7,944 nt of DNA from CAZRIT01 sp964600225 (GCA_964600225.1 CAZRIT010000076.1:1-7944); one strand, 5' to 3'. Shown: positions 1-7,944, counted from the stretch's first letter. Notes: a model not told the origin generated them from the sequence alone. Translations and numbers: made by a program.

Positions 1-1
1 T

Positions 2-505
2 ATCCGTCTGGGGCTTACGCAAGAGGAGCTGGCCGCGCGCACGGAGCTTTCCAAGGGGTTCATCTCCCAGCTGGAGCGCAACCTGACCTCCCCCTCCATC
101 GCCACGCTGATGGATATCCTGGAGGCGCTGGGCACCAACGTTGCGGCGTTCTTTGGCGAGCAGCCCGCCCCCAAGGTGGTCTACGACGCCGACGACATGT
201 TCATCAAGGAGGAGGCCGACGGCACGACCATCCGCTGGCTGGTCACCGATGCGCAAAAGAACGCATTGGAGCCGATTTTGGTGACGCTCCCGCCGCAGAC
301 CGCTACCGAGGCGGACGATCCGCATCAGGGCGAGGAGTTTGGGTATGTGCTCACGGGCGGCGTCACGCTCGTGCTGGGGGAGGCCAGGCACCGCATCCGC
401 AAGGGCGGCAGCTTCTACTTCCGCCCGCACAGTGCGCATAGATTGGTAAACAGCGGCAGGACGGAAGCGCGCGTGCTGTGGGTCAGCACGCCGCCGTCAT
501 TCTGA
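2..505 (+). CDS. XRE-family regulator with C-terminal cupin domain (5' partial)
   Basis: The reading frame is open from the first bases of the window, so the N-terminus (about a dozen residues) lies outside; 167 residues are visible. Residues 1 to about 45 form a Cro/CI-type helix-turn-helix, with LTQEELA (first helix), the LSKGFISQLERN recognition segment and a closing helix ending in LEALG. A linker follows. From about residue 95 to the end is a small cupin barrel, with H108, the GEEFGYVLTGG strand, a glycine-rich turn before FYFRP and H/S/A/H near the end. The family (PuuR/SutR-like XRE-cupin proteins) represses or activates neighbouring transport and catabolic genes, with the cupin binding a small effector. 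It sits 22 bases upstream of potA on the same strand, so local control of the polyamine operon is the natural inference. The ATG at 110 is internal, because the helix-turn-helix lies before it. Confidence 0.9.
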   Translation: MRLGLTQEELAARTELSKGFISQLERNLTSPSIATLMDILEALGTNVAAFFGEQPAPKVVYDADDMFIKEEADGTTIRWLVTDAQKNALEPILVTLPPQTATEADDPHQGEEFGYVLTGGVTLVLGEARHRIRKGGSFYFRPHSAHRLVNSGRTEARVLWVSTPPSF

Positions 506-514
506 TACGATTGC

Positions 515-520
515 GGAGGG
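515..520 (+). promoter_or_regulatory. Ribosome binding site of potA
   Basis: GGAGGG lies 7 bases before the ATG at 528, in the 22-base gap after the regulator stop. No promoter-like element fits in the gap, which supports co-transcription with the regulator. Confidence 0.8.
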
Positions 521-527
521 AACGGAT

Positions 528-1901
<1,374 letters not shown>

Positions 1902-1919
1902 CGGCGCGGCCGGTTTACA

Positions 1920-1925
1920 GGGAGG
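1920..1925 (+). promoter_or_regulatory. Ribosome binding site that sets the potB start
   Basis: GGGAGG lies 7 bases before the ATG at 1933. This favours 1933 over the in-frame ATG at 1744, which would put 63 codons inside the end of potA and translate to low-complexity, non-membrane sequence. Confidence 0.8.
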
Positions 1926-1932
1926 TGCTCGG

Positions 1933-2712
1933 ATGAAGCGAAGCGTCTTTTCCTATCCATATATCCTATGGATGCTCATTTTCATACTGTCCCCGATGCT
2001 GCTGATATTCTACTATGCGTTTACGTCCGACGGCGCGTTTACGCTGAGCAATATCATCGCCGCGGCGGAATCGTCCAACCTGCGCGTGCTAATGGATTCC
2101 ATCCGTTTGGCCGTGTACACCACCGTCATCTGCCTGCTGCTCGGCTATCCCGTGGCGTACCTGCTTTCCCGCATGAAAAAGGCCGTCGCGGCGCTGTTGA
2201 GCGTATTCTTTATCGTGCCGATGTGGATGAACTTTCTGTTGCGCACCTATGCGTGGAAGGTGCTGCTGGGCGCGTTTTCCAACTTCCTGTATACCGAAAA
2301 CGCGGTGCTTCTGGGCATGGTATACAACTTTTTGCCGTTTATGATACTGCCCATCTACACCATCCTCATCAAGCTGGATAAAAGCTACATTGAGGCGGCG
2401 GGCGACCTGGGCGCCAACGCGGCGACGACGTTTGTCAAGGTGGTGCTGCCGCTGTCCAAGCCCGGCATCATATCGGGCATTACGATGGTGTTCATCCCGT
2501 CCACCACCACGTTTGCCATTTCGCAGCTGCTCGGTGGAGGCAAGACGATGCTCTACGGCGATTTGATCTACCTGAAGTTCATCACAGAGTCGGCGTGGAG
2601 TGCGGGCAGCGCGCTCTCCATCATCCTGCTGGTGTTCGTGCTCATCAGCATGGCCATCATGCGGCGGGCCGAGGGCGATCACGGTGCGGAAGGAGGCGGA
2701 CGGCTATGGTAA
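1933..2712 (+). CDS. potB: Spermidine/putrescine ABC transporter permease PotB
   Basis: Inner-membrane permease, one half of the polyamine channel. The 259 residues are strongly hydrophobic. The first membrane segment is at about 10-30 (ILWMLIFILSPMLLIFYYAF), with further segments near 58-79, 85-103, 125-146, 178-200 and 228-250, consistent with the six-segment fold. The EAA coupling loop, which docks on the ATPase, runs from E154 (EAAGDLGANAATTF) through the conserved VLPLSKPGI to about 179. The segment VPMWMNFLLRTYAW (95-108) is typical of PotB. It is slightly shorter than E. coli PotB (about 285 residues), mostly at the N-terminus. Its last 7 bases overlap the start of potC, a sign of translational coupling and fixed PotB:PotC stoichiometry. 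Family assignment is secure; PotB rather than PotC rests on gene order and these motifs. Confidence 0.93.
   Translation: MKRSVFSYPYILWMLIFILSPMLLIFYYAFTSDGAFTLSNIIAAAESSNLRVLMDSIRLAVYTTVICLLLGYPVAYLLSRMKKAVAALLSVFFIVPMWMNFLLRTYAWKVLLGAFSNFLYTENAVLLGMVYNFLPFMILPIYTILIKLDKSYIEAAGDLGANAATTFVKVVLPLSKPGIISGITMVFIPSTTTFAISQLLGGGKTMLYGDLIYLKFITESAWSAGSALSIILLVFVLISMAIMRRAEGDHGAEGGGRLW
2691..2696 (+). promoter_or_regulatory. Ribosome binding site that sets the potC start
   Basis: AGGAGG lies inside the last codons of potB, 9 bases before the ATG at 2706. It rules out the in-frame upstream ATG at 2595, whose added residues would be an out-of-frame reading of potB. Confidence 0.8.
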
Positions 2713-3518
2713 CCAAGCTTCGAAAATTCTTTTCGGGCACCTATCTGGGCCTGATACTGGTGTTTTTGTATGCGCCGATCCTCATCCTCATCGTCTTCTC
2801 CTTCAACGGCAGCAAGACCCTGGGCAACTGGACGGGCTTTACGTTCAAATGGTACAGCGAGCTGTTCCGCACGCCCGAAATCACCGATGCGCTGGTGGTG
2901 ACGCTTTCCGTGGCCGCCATCTCCGCGGTGACCGCCACGGTGCTGGGCACGTTCGCCGCCATCGGCCTGCACGCCATGAAGCGCAACCGCCGCGCCATCA
3001 TCGAAAACATCTCGCAGTTACCCATGGTCAACCCCGATCTGGTCACGGGTATTTCGCTGATGCTGCTGTTTTTGTTTGTCGGCCTGCGCAACGGATACAC
3101 GCGGCTTGTCATTGCGCACATTACCTTCAACCTGCCGTATGTGATATTCTCCGTCATGCCCAAGCTTCGGCAAAGCTCCGATATGCTCTATGAGGCGGCG
3201 CTCGACCTTGGCTGCACGCCCATGCAGGCCATCGGCAAGGTGGTCATCCCCGATATATTGCCGGGCATCATATCGGGCTTCATCCTGGCGTTTACGCTGT
3301 CGATAGACGATTTTGTGGTCAGCTTCTTTGCCGGCAACGGCGTGGATAACCTGTCAATGTATATCTACGCGTCCGCGCGGCGCGGCGTCAACCCCGCGCT
3401 GTCCACCATCATATTCGTACCCGTTGTCACGCTGCTGCTGATTGTCAATCTGCGCAGCATCCGCGAGGAACGGCAGGCCGAGTTGCAACGCCGCAAGGTT
3501 GGCCTGAAGCAAAAATAA
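2706..3518 (+). CDS. potC: Spermidine/putrescine ABC transporter permease PotC
   Basis: Second inner-membrane permease of the polyamine importer; it pairs with PotB. The 270 residues match the usual PotC length. The first membrane segment is at about 13-33 (YLGLILVFLYAPILILIVFSF), and the fold continues through about six segments to the last near 235-252. The EAA loop starts at E163 (EAALDLGCTPMQAIGKVVIP) and ends with LPGI at 185-188, the contact with PotA. The segment TLSIDDFVVSFF after it is a hallmark of PotC. Upstream, SQLPMVNPDLVTGISL matches the conserved PotC region. The C-terminal tail is basic and cytoplasmic (RSIREERQAELQRRKVG). The ATG overlaps the potB stop by 7 bases; potD follows after 15 bases. 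Confidence 0.94.
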   Translation: MVTKLRKFFSGTYLGLILVFLYAPILILIVFSFNGSKTLGNWTGFTFKWYSELFRTPEITDALVVTLSVAAISAVTATVLGTFAAIGLHAMKRNRRAIIENISQLPMVNPDLVTGISLMLLFLFVGLRNGYTRLVIAHITFNLPYVIFSVMPKLRQSSDMLYEAALDLGCTPMQAIGKVVIPDILPGIISGFILAFTLSIDDFVVSFFAGNGVDNLSMYIYASARRGVNPALSTIIFVPVVTLLLIVNLRSIREERQAELQRRKVGLKQK

Positions 3519-3533
3519 GGAGGAAATCCCACC

Positions 3534-4565
3534 ATGAAAAAAATCATCTGCCTTGTCCTTGTCCTGTGCCTGGTTCTCCCGTTCGCCGCATGCGGCGGCA
3601 AAACCACCACGCTCAACGTCCTCAACTGGGGCGATTATATCGATCCCGAATTGCTGCGCCAATTTGAGGACGAAACGGGCATCGAGGTCAAGTACACCAC
3701 CATGACCTCCAACGAGGAGATGCTGGTCAAGCTCAGCTCGCCCGATTGCATCTACGATCTGTGCTTCCCGTCCGATTACGTTATCGAAAAGCTGATCGCC
3801 GACGATCTGCTGTACCGGATCAACAAGGACAACATCCCCAACCTGAAGAACATCGATCCGCAGTTTTTGGATCTTTCGTTCGATCCCGCCAACACCTACT
3901 CCGTCCCCTACATGTGGGGCACCGTGGGTATTCTGTACAATACCACAATGGTCGCTGAGCCCGTGGATAGCTGGCGCATCCTCTGGGACGCCGATTACAG
4001 CGGCAAGGTCTTGATGTACGACAGCGTGCGCGATACCATCGGCATCACCTTAAAGATGCTCGGCTATGATATCAACACCCGCAACGACGCCGAGGTAGCC
4101 GCCGCGCGCGATGCGCTGATCGAGCAAAAGCCAATCGTGCGCGCCTACCTGACCGACGATATCAAGATGGAGATGGTCAACGGCAGCGCCGCCATGGGCG
4201 TGATGTACTCGGGCGACGCGGTGGCCTGCATTGCCGAAAATGCCGACCTGGCGTTTTCCGTCCCCAACGAGGGCAGCAACGTGTGGTTCGATAACATCAT
4301 CATCCCCAAATCCTCCACACGCACCGCCGAGGCCGAGGCGTTCATCAACTTCCTCTGCGACGCCGAGGTCGCCGCGCAAAACAGCGCCTACATCGGCTAC
4401 TCCACGCCCAATGCCGCAGCGCTTCAGCTCATGGGCAGCGAGTACATCGACGACCCCACCTACAATCCCCCTCAGGATGTGCTTGACCGCTGCCAGGTGT
4501 TCCACGACCTGGGCGATTACATTGCGGTGTTCTCCGATGCCTGGACCAAGATCAAGGCCGCGTAG
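3534..4565 (+). CDS. potD: Polyamine-binding lipoprotein PotD
   Basis: Extracytoplasmic receptor that captures polyamine and delivers it to PotB/PotC. It starts at an ATG 9 bases after AAGGAGGA (3517-3524). A lipoprotein signal peptide spans 1-19 (MKKIICLV... hydrophobic core) with lipobox FAAC and lipidated C20; phenylalanine at -3 is less usual but tolerated. The mature protein is a type 2 periplasmic-binding fold of the PotD/PotF class, 343 residues in all, close to E. coli PotD (348). Ligand-site positions known in E. coli PotD appear at W32, Y35, S80, Y82, W251, D253 and Y289. Y225 stands where E. coli has a tryptophan. The acidic pair D168/E171 of E. coli aligns with S164/D167 in DSVRD, a form I recall as common in Gram-positive PotD. 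Last gene of the operon. Confidence 0.93.
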   Translation: MKKIICLVLVLCLVLPFAACGGKTTTLNVLNWGDYIDPELLRQFEDETGIEVKYTTMTSNEEMLVKLSSPDCIYDLCFPSDYVIEKLIADDLLYRINKDNIPNLKNIDPQFLDLSFDPANTYSVPYMWGTVGILYNTTMVAEPVDSWRILWDADYSGKVLMYDSVRDTIGITLKMLGYDINTRNDAEVAAARDALIEQKPIVRAYLTDDIKMEMVNGSAAMGVMYSGDAVACIAENADLAFSVPNEGSNVWFDNIIIPKSSTRTAEAEAFINFLCDAEVAAQNSAYIGYSTPNAAALQLMGSEYIDDPTYNPPQDVLDRCQVFHDLGDYIAVFSDAWTKIKAA

Positions 4566-4587
4566 GGAACGGGTCAGAAAACGGCAT

Positions 4588-4613
4588 GTTCCTTTCTTTG
4601 AAAAGAAAGGAAC
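4588..4613. repeat. 12-bp inverted repeat just downstream of potD
   Basis: GTTCCTTTCTTT (4588-4599) is followed after two bases by its exact reverse complement (4602-4613). In RNA it would form an 11-bp stem with a TGAA loop. It is AT-rich and lacks a following T run, so it is a weak candidate for intrinsic termination. It could be a dispersed repeat, a 3' end stabiliser of the pot message or an mRNA processing site. Confidence 0.6.
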
Positions 4614-4651
4614 CGAAAGAAACTCATAAATACATTCATATTGCGATACAA

Positions 4652-4702
4652 AGGTGCGCGCTTGTCTGTTATGTACACAAGCGCGCATCTGTTTGCTTTT
4701 GT
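4652..4702 (+). terminator. Likely rho-independent terminator of the pot operon
   Basis: A 14-bp stem (4652-4665 with 4677-4690, one G-T wobble; core TGCGCGCTTGT / ACAAGCGCGCA) closes an 11-base loop. It is followed by T-rich sequence (GTTTGCTTTTGTT). It lies about 87 bases past the potD stop on the same strand. The loop is longer than ideal and the T run is interrupted, so efficiency is uncertain. Confidence 0.65.
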
Positions 4703-4748
4703 TCTCTCCGACCATCATTGCTTTTTTCGGTTTGGGTCTGTCAAAAGA

Positions 4749-4890
4749 GATTCTCCGCTCAATCCGCTGCTTGCGGCGACCGTCCACAGACGGAAGTGCC
4801 CGAGGCGTCGCCCGCCGAGGGCCGCTGCTTTCGCTCCCCGGCCGCTAAAAACAGTCCACAGGACTGTTTTCTTTACGCGGCTTCGAATCC
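4749..4890. repeat. Hairpin-bearing intergenic repeat, copy 1
   Basis: This 142-base unit shares three blocks with copy 2: a 26-base block at 4749-4774 (identical), a 30-base block at 4822-4851 (one difference) and a 20-base block at 4871-4890 (identical). Between blocks two and three is a 10-bp hairpin (AAAACAGTCC 4848-4857 with GGACTGTTTT 4861-4870, loop ACA). Its A-tract and T-tract arms would resemble a terminator on either strand. The segment between blocks one and two differs from copy 2 and can form its own small stem (4780-4784 with 4789-4793). Confidence 0.8.
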
Positions 4891-4912
4891 TCCGATTTGG
4901 CAAAGAGAAAGG

Positions 4913-5031
4913 GATTCTCCGCTCAATCCGCTGCTTGCTTGCCCTTCGGGCTGCGCGCGCAACCGCTCCTTTCGCTCCCCGGCCGCTAAAAAAGCCACAC
5001 TGTGGCTTTTTCTTTACGCGGCTTCGAATCC
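4913..5031. repeat. Hairpin-bearing intergenic repeat, copy 2
   Basis: This 119-base unit matches copy 1 at 4913-4938, 4963-4992 and 5012-5031. Its central hairpin (AAAAAGCCACA 4989-4999 with TGTGGCTTTTT 5001-5011) has a different stem sequence from copy 1 but keeps pairing and the A/T tracts. A small stem GCCC/GGGC (4941-4944 with 4948-4951) fills the variable segment. The unit is bounded by a short inverted pair, GGGATTC (4911-4917) and GAATCCC (5026-5032). The spacing from copy 1 is 164 bases, and similar sequence (CGRTTTGG then CAAA) precedes both copies, so the true unit may be a tandem of about 164 bases. Confidence 0.8.
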
Positions 5032-5046
5032 CTTCATGCAAACAAC

Positions 5047-5090
5047 GCCAATAAAAACACCACCCCGTACGGGGTGGTGTTTTTATTGGC
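5047..5090. terminator. Perfect 44-base palindrome, likely bidirectional terminator
   Basis: The 22 bases at 5047-5068 are exactly the reverse complement of 5069-5090, centred on GTAC. The GC-rich core (CACCACCCCGT) is flanked by AAAAA on the left and TTTTT on the right, the layout of an intrinsic terminator working on both strands. It could stop residual pot transcription and anything coming from the right. It also sits exactly where base composition changes. Confidence 0.7.
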
Positions 5091-5098
5091 AAAAGCGG

Positions 5099-5569
5099 CT
5101 GATTGATAAGCACAACAGAATAAAGAGCCAACTTTCAGCCGCTGTGTCATCCGCAGAACAATTTCGGTCTGAGATACAAAAAGCCTCTGAAGCGCTCGTA
5201 GCACAGGAAGTGCTCTCCGTTTTGAAAGATATCCCTATTGAGGAAATTAACAGAGATAAAAAAGGCTTCCGCATTAAAGCACTACGGGACTACGGATACA
5301 ACTCCATAGCAGACATTTCGGCAGCTTCTGTATATACAATTGCCTCAGTTCACGGAATAAGCGAGGATACAGCTTATTCCATAAAAAAAATTGTCGGCGA
5401 CATCGTGTCAAAAGCTCGTCAAGGCGTGAAAATTAAGCTGAGTACAGATAGTAAAACACCTGCAGCTACACAGCTTGTAACATCAATTTATAAGTATAAC
5501 CGCACCTTGCCGATCACGGAGAATTGCCAGCAGATCCTCAACGCTAACAGCCACAGCATTAATTATGCA
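5099..5569 (+). pseudogene. Fragment of a helix-hairpin-helix protein, both ends missing (possible helicase N-terminal region)
   Basis: This is an open frame of about 157 codons with normal protein-like composition but no ATG/GTG/TTG start and no ribosome site at its left edge, where it emerges from the palindrome. It begins with a charged, helical, possibly coiled segment (LIDKHNRIKSQLSAAV onward, rich in E, K, Q). It then has a helix-hairpin-helix motif at 5276-5395 (ALRDYGYNSIADI ... VHGISEDTAYSI), the non-specific DNA-binding motif of repair and helicase proteins. After NSHSINYA the frame continues only as an out-of-frame reading of hsdR, so the C-terminal part is gone. I believe such segments occur at the N-terminus of large SNF2-like helicases in Clostridia, but no helicase motif is visible, so that is a guess. 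Codons are more AT-rich than in the pot genes. Confidence 0.55.
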
Positions 5570-5576
5570 TTTCCTA

Positions 5577-7904
5577 ATGTCATATTTCAATATTGTGGCA
5601 CAAACAAACGAAAGTACCGTCGTTACCGAATACAAACCTGTTGCGACACGTTCGGACGCATATCAAAGCGAGGCGGAGCTGGAAAAAGAGTTTATCCGGC
5701 TGCTGTCCGAGCAGAGCTATGCCTATCTGCCGATACATTCCGAAGCCGACCTCATCAGCAATCAGCGCACAAAGCTTGAAGAACTCAATGCGTATCAGTT
5801 TACAGATGCTGAGTGGGAACGCTTCTTCTCCGAGTGTATCGCCAATCAAAACGATGGAATCGTAGAGAAAACGCGCCGGATTCAGGAAGATCATATTCAG
5901 GTTTTGAAACGCGATGACGGCACCAGTAAGAACATCACTCTGATTGACAAGGCAAACATACATAACAACAAGCTGCAAGTCATCAACCAGTATGCGACTG
6001 CCGACGGAAATCATGATAACCGCTATGATGTTACCGTGCTGGTCAACGGCATTCCGATGGTACATATCGAGTTGAAACGGCGAGGTGTCGCCATTCGGGA
6101 GGCGTTCAACCAGATAAACCGATATCAACGTGACAGCTTCTGGTCCGGGTGTGGGCTTTACGAATATGTGCAGATTTTCGTCATCTCAAATGGGACGAAT
6201 ACGAAATATTACTCCAACAGCACCCGATTCAACGCCATAAAAGATGCAGGCTCCGCGTCGAAAAAGAAAGAAAAAACAAGCAACAGTTTTGAATTCACTT
6301 CGTTCTGGGCTGACGCGAACAACCGCATTATCCCCGACCTCGTGGATTTTACAAAGACTTTTTTCTCGAAGCATACGATTTTGAATCTGCTAACAAAGTA
6401 CTGTGTCTTCACGGCTGAGAATATGCTGATGGTCATGCGTCCGTATCAGATTGTGGCGACCGAGCGCATCCTTAACCGCATCGAGATTGCCAACAACTAC
6501 AAAAAATACGGCAGTATAGCTGGCGGCGGCTATATATGGCACACAACGGGCAGCGGCAAAACGCTGACCTCATTCAAGACAGCGCAGCTTGCCACACGCC
6601 TTCCGTATATCGACAAGGTGCTGTTTGTGGTCGACCGCAAAGATCTCGACTACCAGACTATGAAGGAATACGACCGCTTCGAAAAAGGAGCTGCCAACAG
6701 TAACACATCGACAGCCGTTTTGAAACGCCAGCTTGAAAGCCCCAAAGCGAAGATTATTATTACCACGATTCAGAAGCTGGCAACTTTTATAAAAAAGAAT
6801 CCGAACCACCCTGTTTATCAGAGCCATGTGGTGATTATTTTCGATGAGTGCCACCGCAGTCAGTTCGGCGATATGCATCAGGCGGTTACAAAATCGTTCA
6901 AGAAATACCACCTGTTCGGATTTACTGGAACACCGATTTTTGCCATAAACGCCGGTGTCGGTAAGAATCCCAATCTAAAAACAACTGAGCAGGCATTCGG
7001 CGACAAGCTCCATACCTACACGATTGTGGATGCCATCAACGATAAAAATGTGCTGCCGTTTCGCGTTGATTTTATTAAGACGATGGATAAGGACGAGGAC
7101 ATCTCGGATGATCAGGTTTGGGACATTGACCGTGAAAAGGCATATATGGCCCCGGAACGAATTTCGCAAGTTACGGCATATCTCCTCGGCCATTTTAATC
7201 AGAAGACATATCGCAATGAAAAGAGCTTTACTCATAGCGTTCTGACAAATATCGCCGAGGTTGCTTCTGCCAAGAGCGGCAAAGTGGAGGAAATCAGACA
7301 GAAAATGCGGCTTTCTGGCTTTAACTCAATTCTCGCCGCGTCCTCTGTTACCGCTGCAAAATTGTATTACTCGGAATTTAAGCGCCAGATGGCAGCTGAC
7401 CCGCAGAAGAAGCTTAAAATCGCGCTGATATACAGCTTTGCACAGAACGAAGAAGAAGCGGACGGAATGCTCGATGAGGAAAATTCTGAAAACACCGATG
7501 CGCTGGACGCGTCCTCGCGCGATTTTCTGGATGCAGCCATCCGCGATTATAACGATACTTTCAAAACGAATTACGACACTTCCAGCGATAAGTTCCAGAA
7601 TTACTATAAGGACGTATCGCTGCGTATGAAAAACCGCGAGCTTGATATGCTCATTGTCGTAAATATGTTCTTGACCGGCTTTGACGCCACGACACTTAAC
7701 ACTTTGTGGGTGGATAAAAATCTGAAGATGCACGGCCTGATTCAGGCCTTTTCGCGCACAAACCGTATTTTGAACTCCATCAAAACATTCGGAAATATCG
7801 TCTGTTTCCGTAACCTACAGAAGCGTACTGACAGTGCAATTGCACTTTTCGGAGACAAAGAAGCCAGCGGCATCGTGCTGATGCGTCCGTACGCCGACAG
7901 GTAA
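5577..7904 (+). pseudogene. hsdR: Type I restriction enzyme subunit R (HsdR), C-terminally truncated
   Basis: Motor and nuclease subunit of a type I restriction system: it translocates DNA with ATP and cleaves unmodified DNA, normally in a complex with HsdM and HsdS. The visible 775 residues contain the PD-(D/E)xK nuclease (D151, E165-L-K167 in IELKRRG). The SF2 translocase motifs follow: Walker A TGSGKT (324-329), DECH box (423-426), TGTP (450-453), TGFDA (700-704) and motif VI QAFSRTNR (723-730). Family members run to about 1000 residues or more; here the frame stops soon after GIVLMRPY, so the C-terminal helical domain that docks on the methyltransferase is lost. The start at 5577 (MSYFNIV) matches how I recall the family beginning. 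An in-frame ATG at 5565 adds four residues. Neither has a ribosome site, because the upstream DNA is a foreign fragment. No hsdM or hsdS is in view, so restriction activity is unlikely. Confidence 0.85.
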
Positions 7905-7944
7905 AACAAGGTGGTCGTGCAGCAGCGTCGAGAGCATTCTCACG
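7888..7944 (+). pseudogene. Fragment resembling the recombinase domain of a large serine recombinase (3' end outside window)
   Basis: In a frame different from hsdR, the last 57 bases read R, then TPTGKTRWSCSSVESILT. This resembles the conserved part of the Recombinase domain of large serine recombinases (pattern TPTGK..W..S.V..ILTN, usually followed by EKYKGD). The frame is closed upstream by TGA at 7879, so the catalytic resolvase domain is absent here and the piece begins at the hsdR break. Only 19 codons are seen, so the call rests on motif resemblance. Confidence 0.5.

Larger units (their letters stand above)
4566..5092. other. Structured intergenic region between the pot operon and the damaged restriction genes
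   Basis: About 530 bases with no credible gene. The reading frames through it give arginine- and serine-rich translations of repeats and hairpins, and have no ribosome site. It holds four kinds of structure, listed separately: an inverted repeat, a likely terminator, two copies of a hairpin-bearing repeat and a long perfect palindrome. Confidence 0.8.

Noticed and set aside
4871..4892. TTCGAATCC in both repeats, resembling a tRNA T-arm
   Set aside because: No acceptor stem, D-arm or anticodon arm can be built around it in either copy, so it is not called a tRNA or a tRNA attachment site.
4749..5031. CRISPR array
   Set aside because: Only two units, far too long and with internal conserved blocks; no short repeat-spacer periodicity and no cas genes.
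4715..5131. Minus-strand frame over the repeats
   Set aside because: The protein is two similar translations of the duplicated repeat, with no start signal and no recognisable domain.
5565..5576. ATG at 5565 as the hsdR start
   Set aside because: It adds only four residues (MHFL) that I do not recall in the family, and it overlaps the end of the neighbouring fragment. It cannot be fully excluded, because neither start has a ribosome site.
4586..5779. Single 397-codon + strand frame through the repeats into hsdR
   Set aside because: Its first third translates repeats and hairpins and its last third is hsdR out of frame; only about 5099-5569 looks like real protein.

Overview
The window looks like a chromosomal segment of a fairly GC-rich anaerobic Firmicute (class Clostridia, perhaps Oscillospiraceae/Ruminococcaceae). 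This rests on strong AGGAGG-type ribosome binding sites, a Gram-positive style lipoprotein binding protein, the gene order and the style of the proteins. No marker gene allows a firmer assignment.

Left part (1-4565): a complete, tightly packed polyamine uptake operon behind a partial XRE/cupin regulator. The order is regulator, potA (ATPase), potB and potC (permeases), potD (lipoprotein receptor), all on the + strand. The gaps are 22, 31, -7 and 15 bases, so the genes are almost certainly co-transcribed and translationally coupled. PotD captures spermidine or putrescine outside the membrane, PotB/PotC form the channel and PotA drives transport with ATP. The regulator probably senses a small ligand through its cupin domain. 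The notable feature is PotA: its C-terminal regulatory (TOBE_2) region is present twice in tandem.

Middle (4566-5092): non-coding and rich in structure. It holds a 12-bp inverted repeat just after potD, a GC-rich hairpin followed by T-rich DNA (likely operon terminator), and two tandem copies of a repeat unit of about 120-140 bases. The flanks of the two units are nearly identical, but their central hairpins have different sequences that still pair. A perfect 44-base palindrome closes the region.

Right part (5091-7944): base and codon use change abruptly to more AT-rich, and what follows is a patchwork of damaged genes. First comes a fragment of a helix-hairpin-helix protein lacking both ends (possibly the N-terminal region of a large helicase). 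It abuts, with almost no gap, the start codon of a type I restriction subunit HsdR. HsdR keeps its nuclease and helicase motors but loses its C-terminal domain. At that break the sequence runs, in another frame, into a short stretch resembling the recombinase domain of a large serine recombinase. No hsdM or hsdS is visible. This is best read as the remains of a defence/mobile island next to the pot operon. An assembly join at one or more of these points cannot be excluded from sequence alone.

No convincing new biological system is seen. The most interesting items are the covarying hairpin repeats, the PotA domain duplication and the three-way mosaic HhH fragment / HsdR / recombinase.
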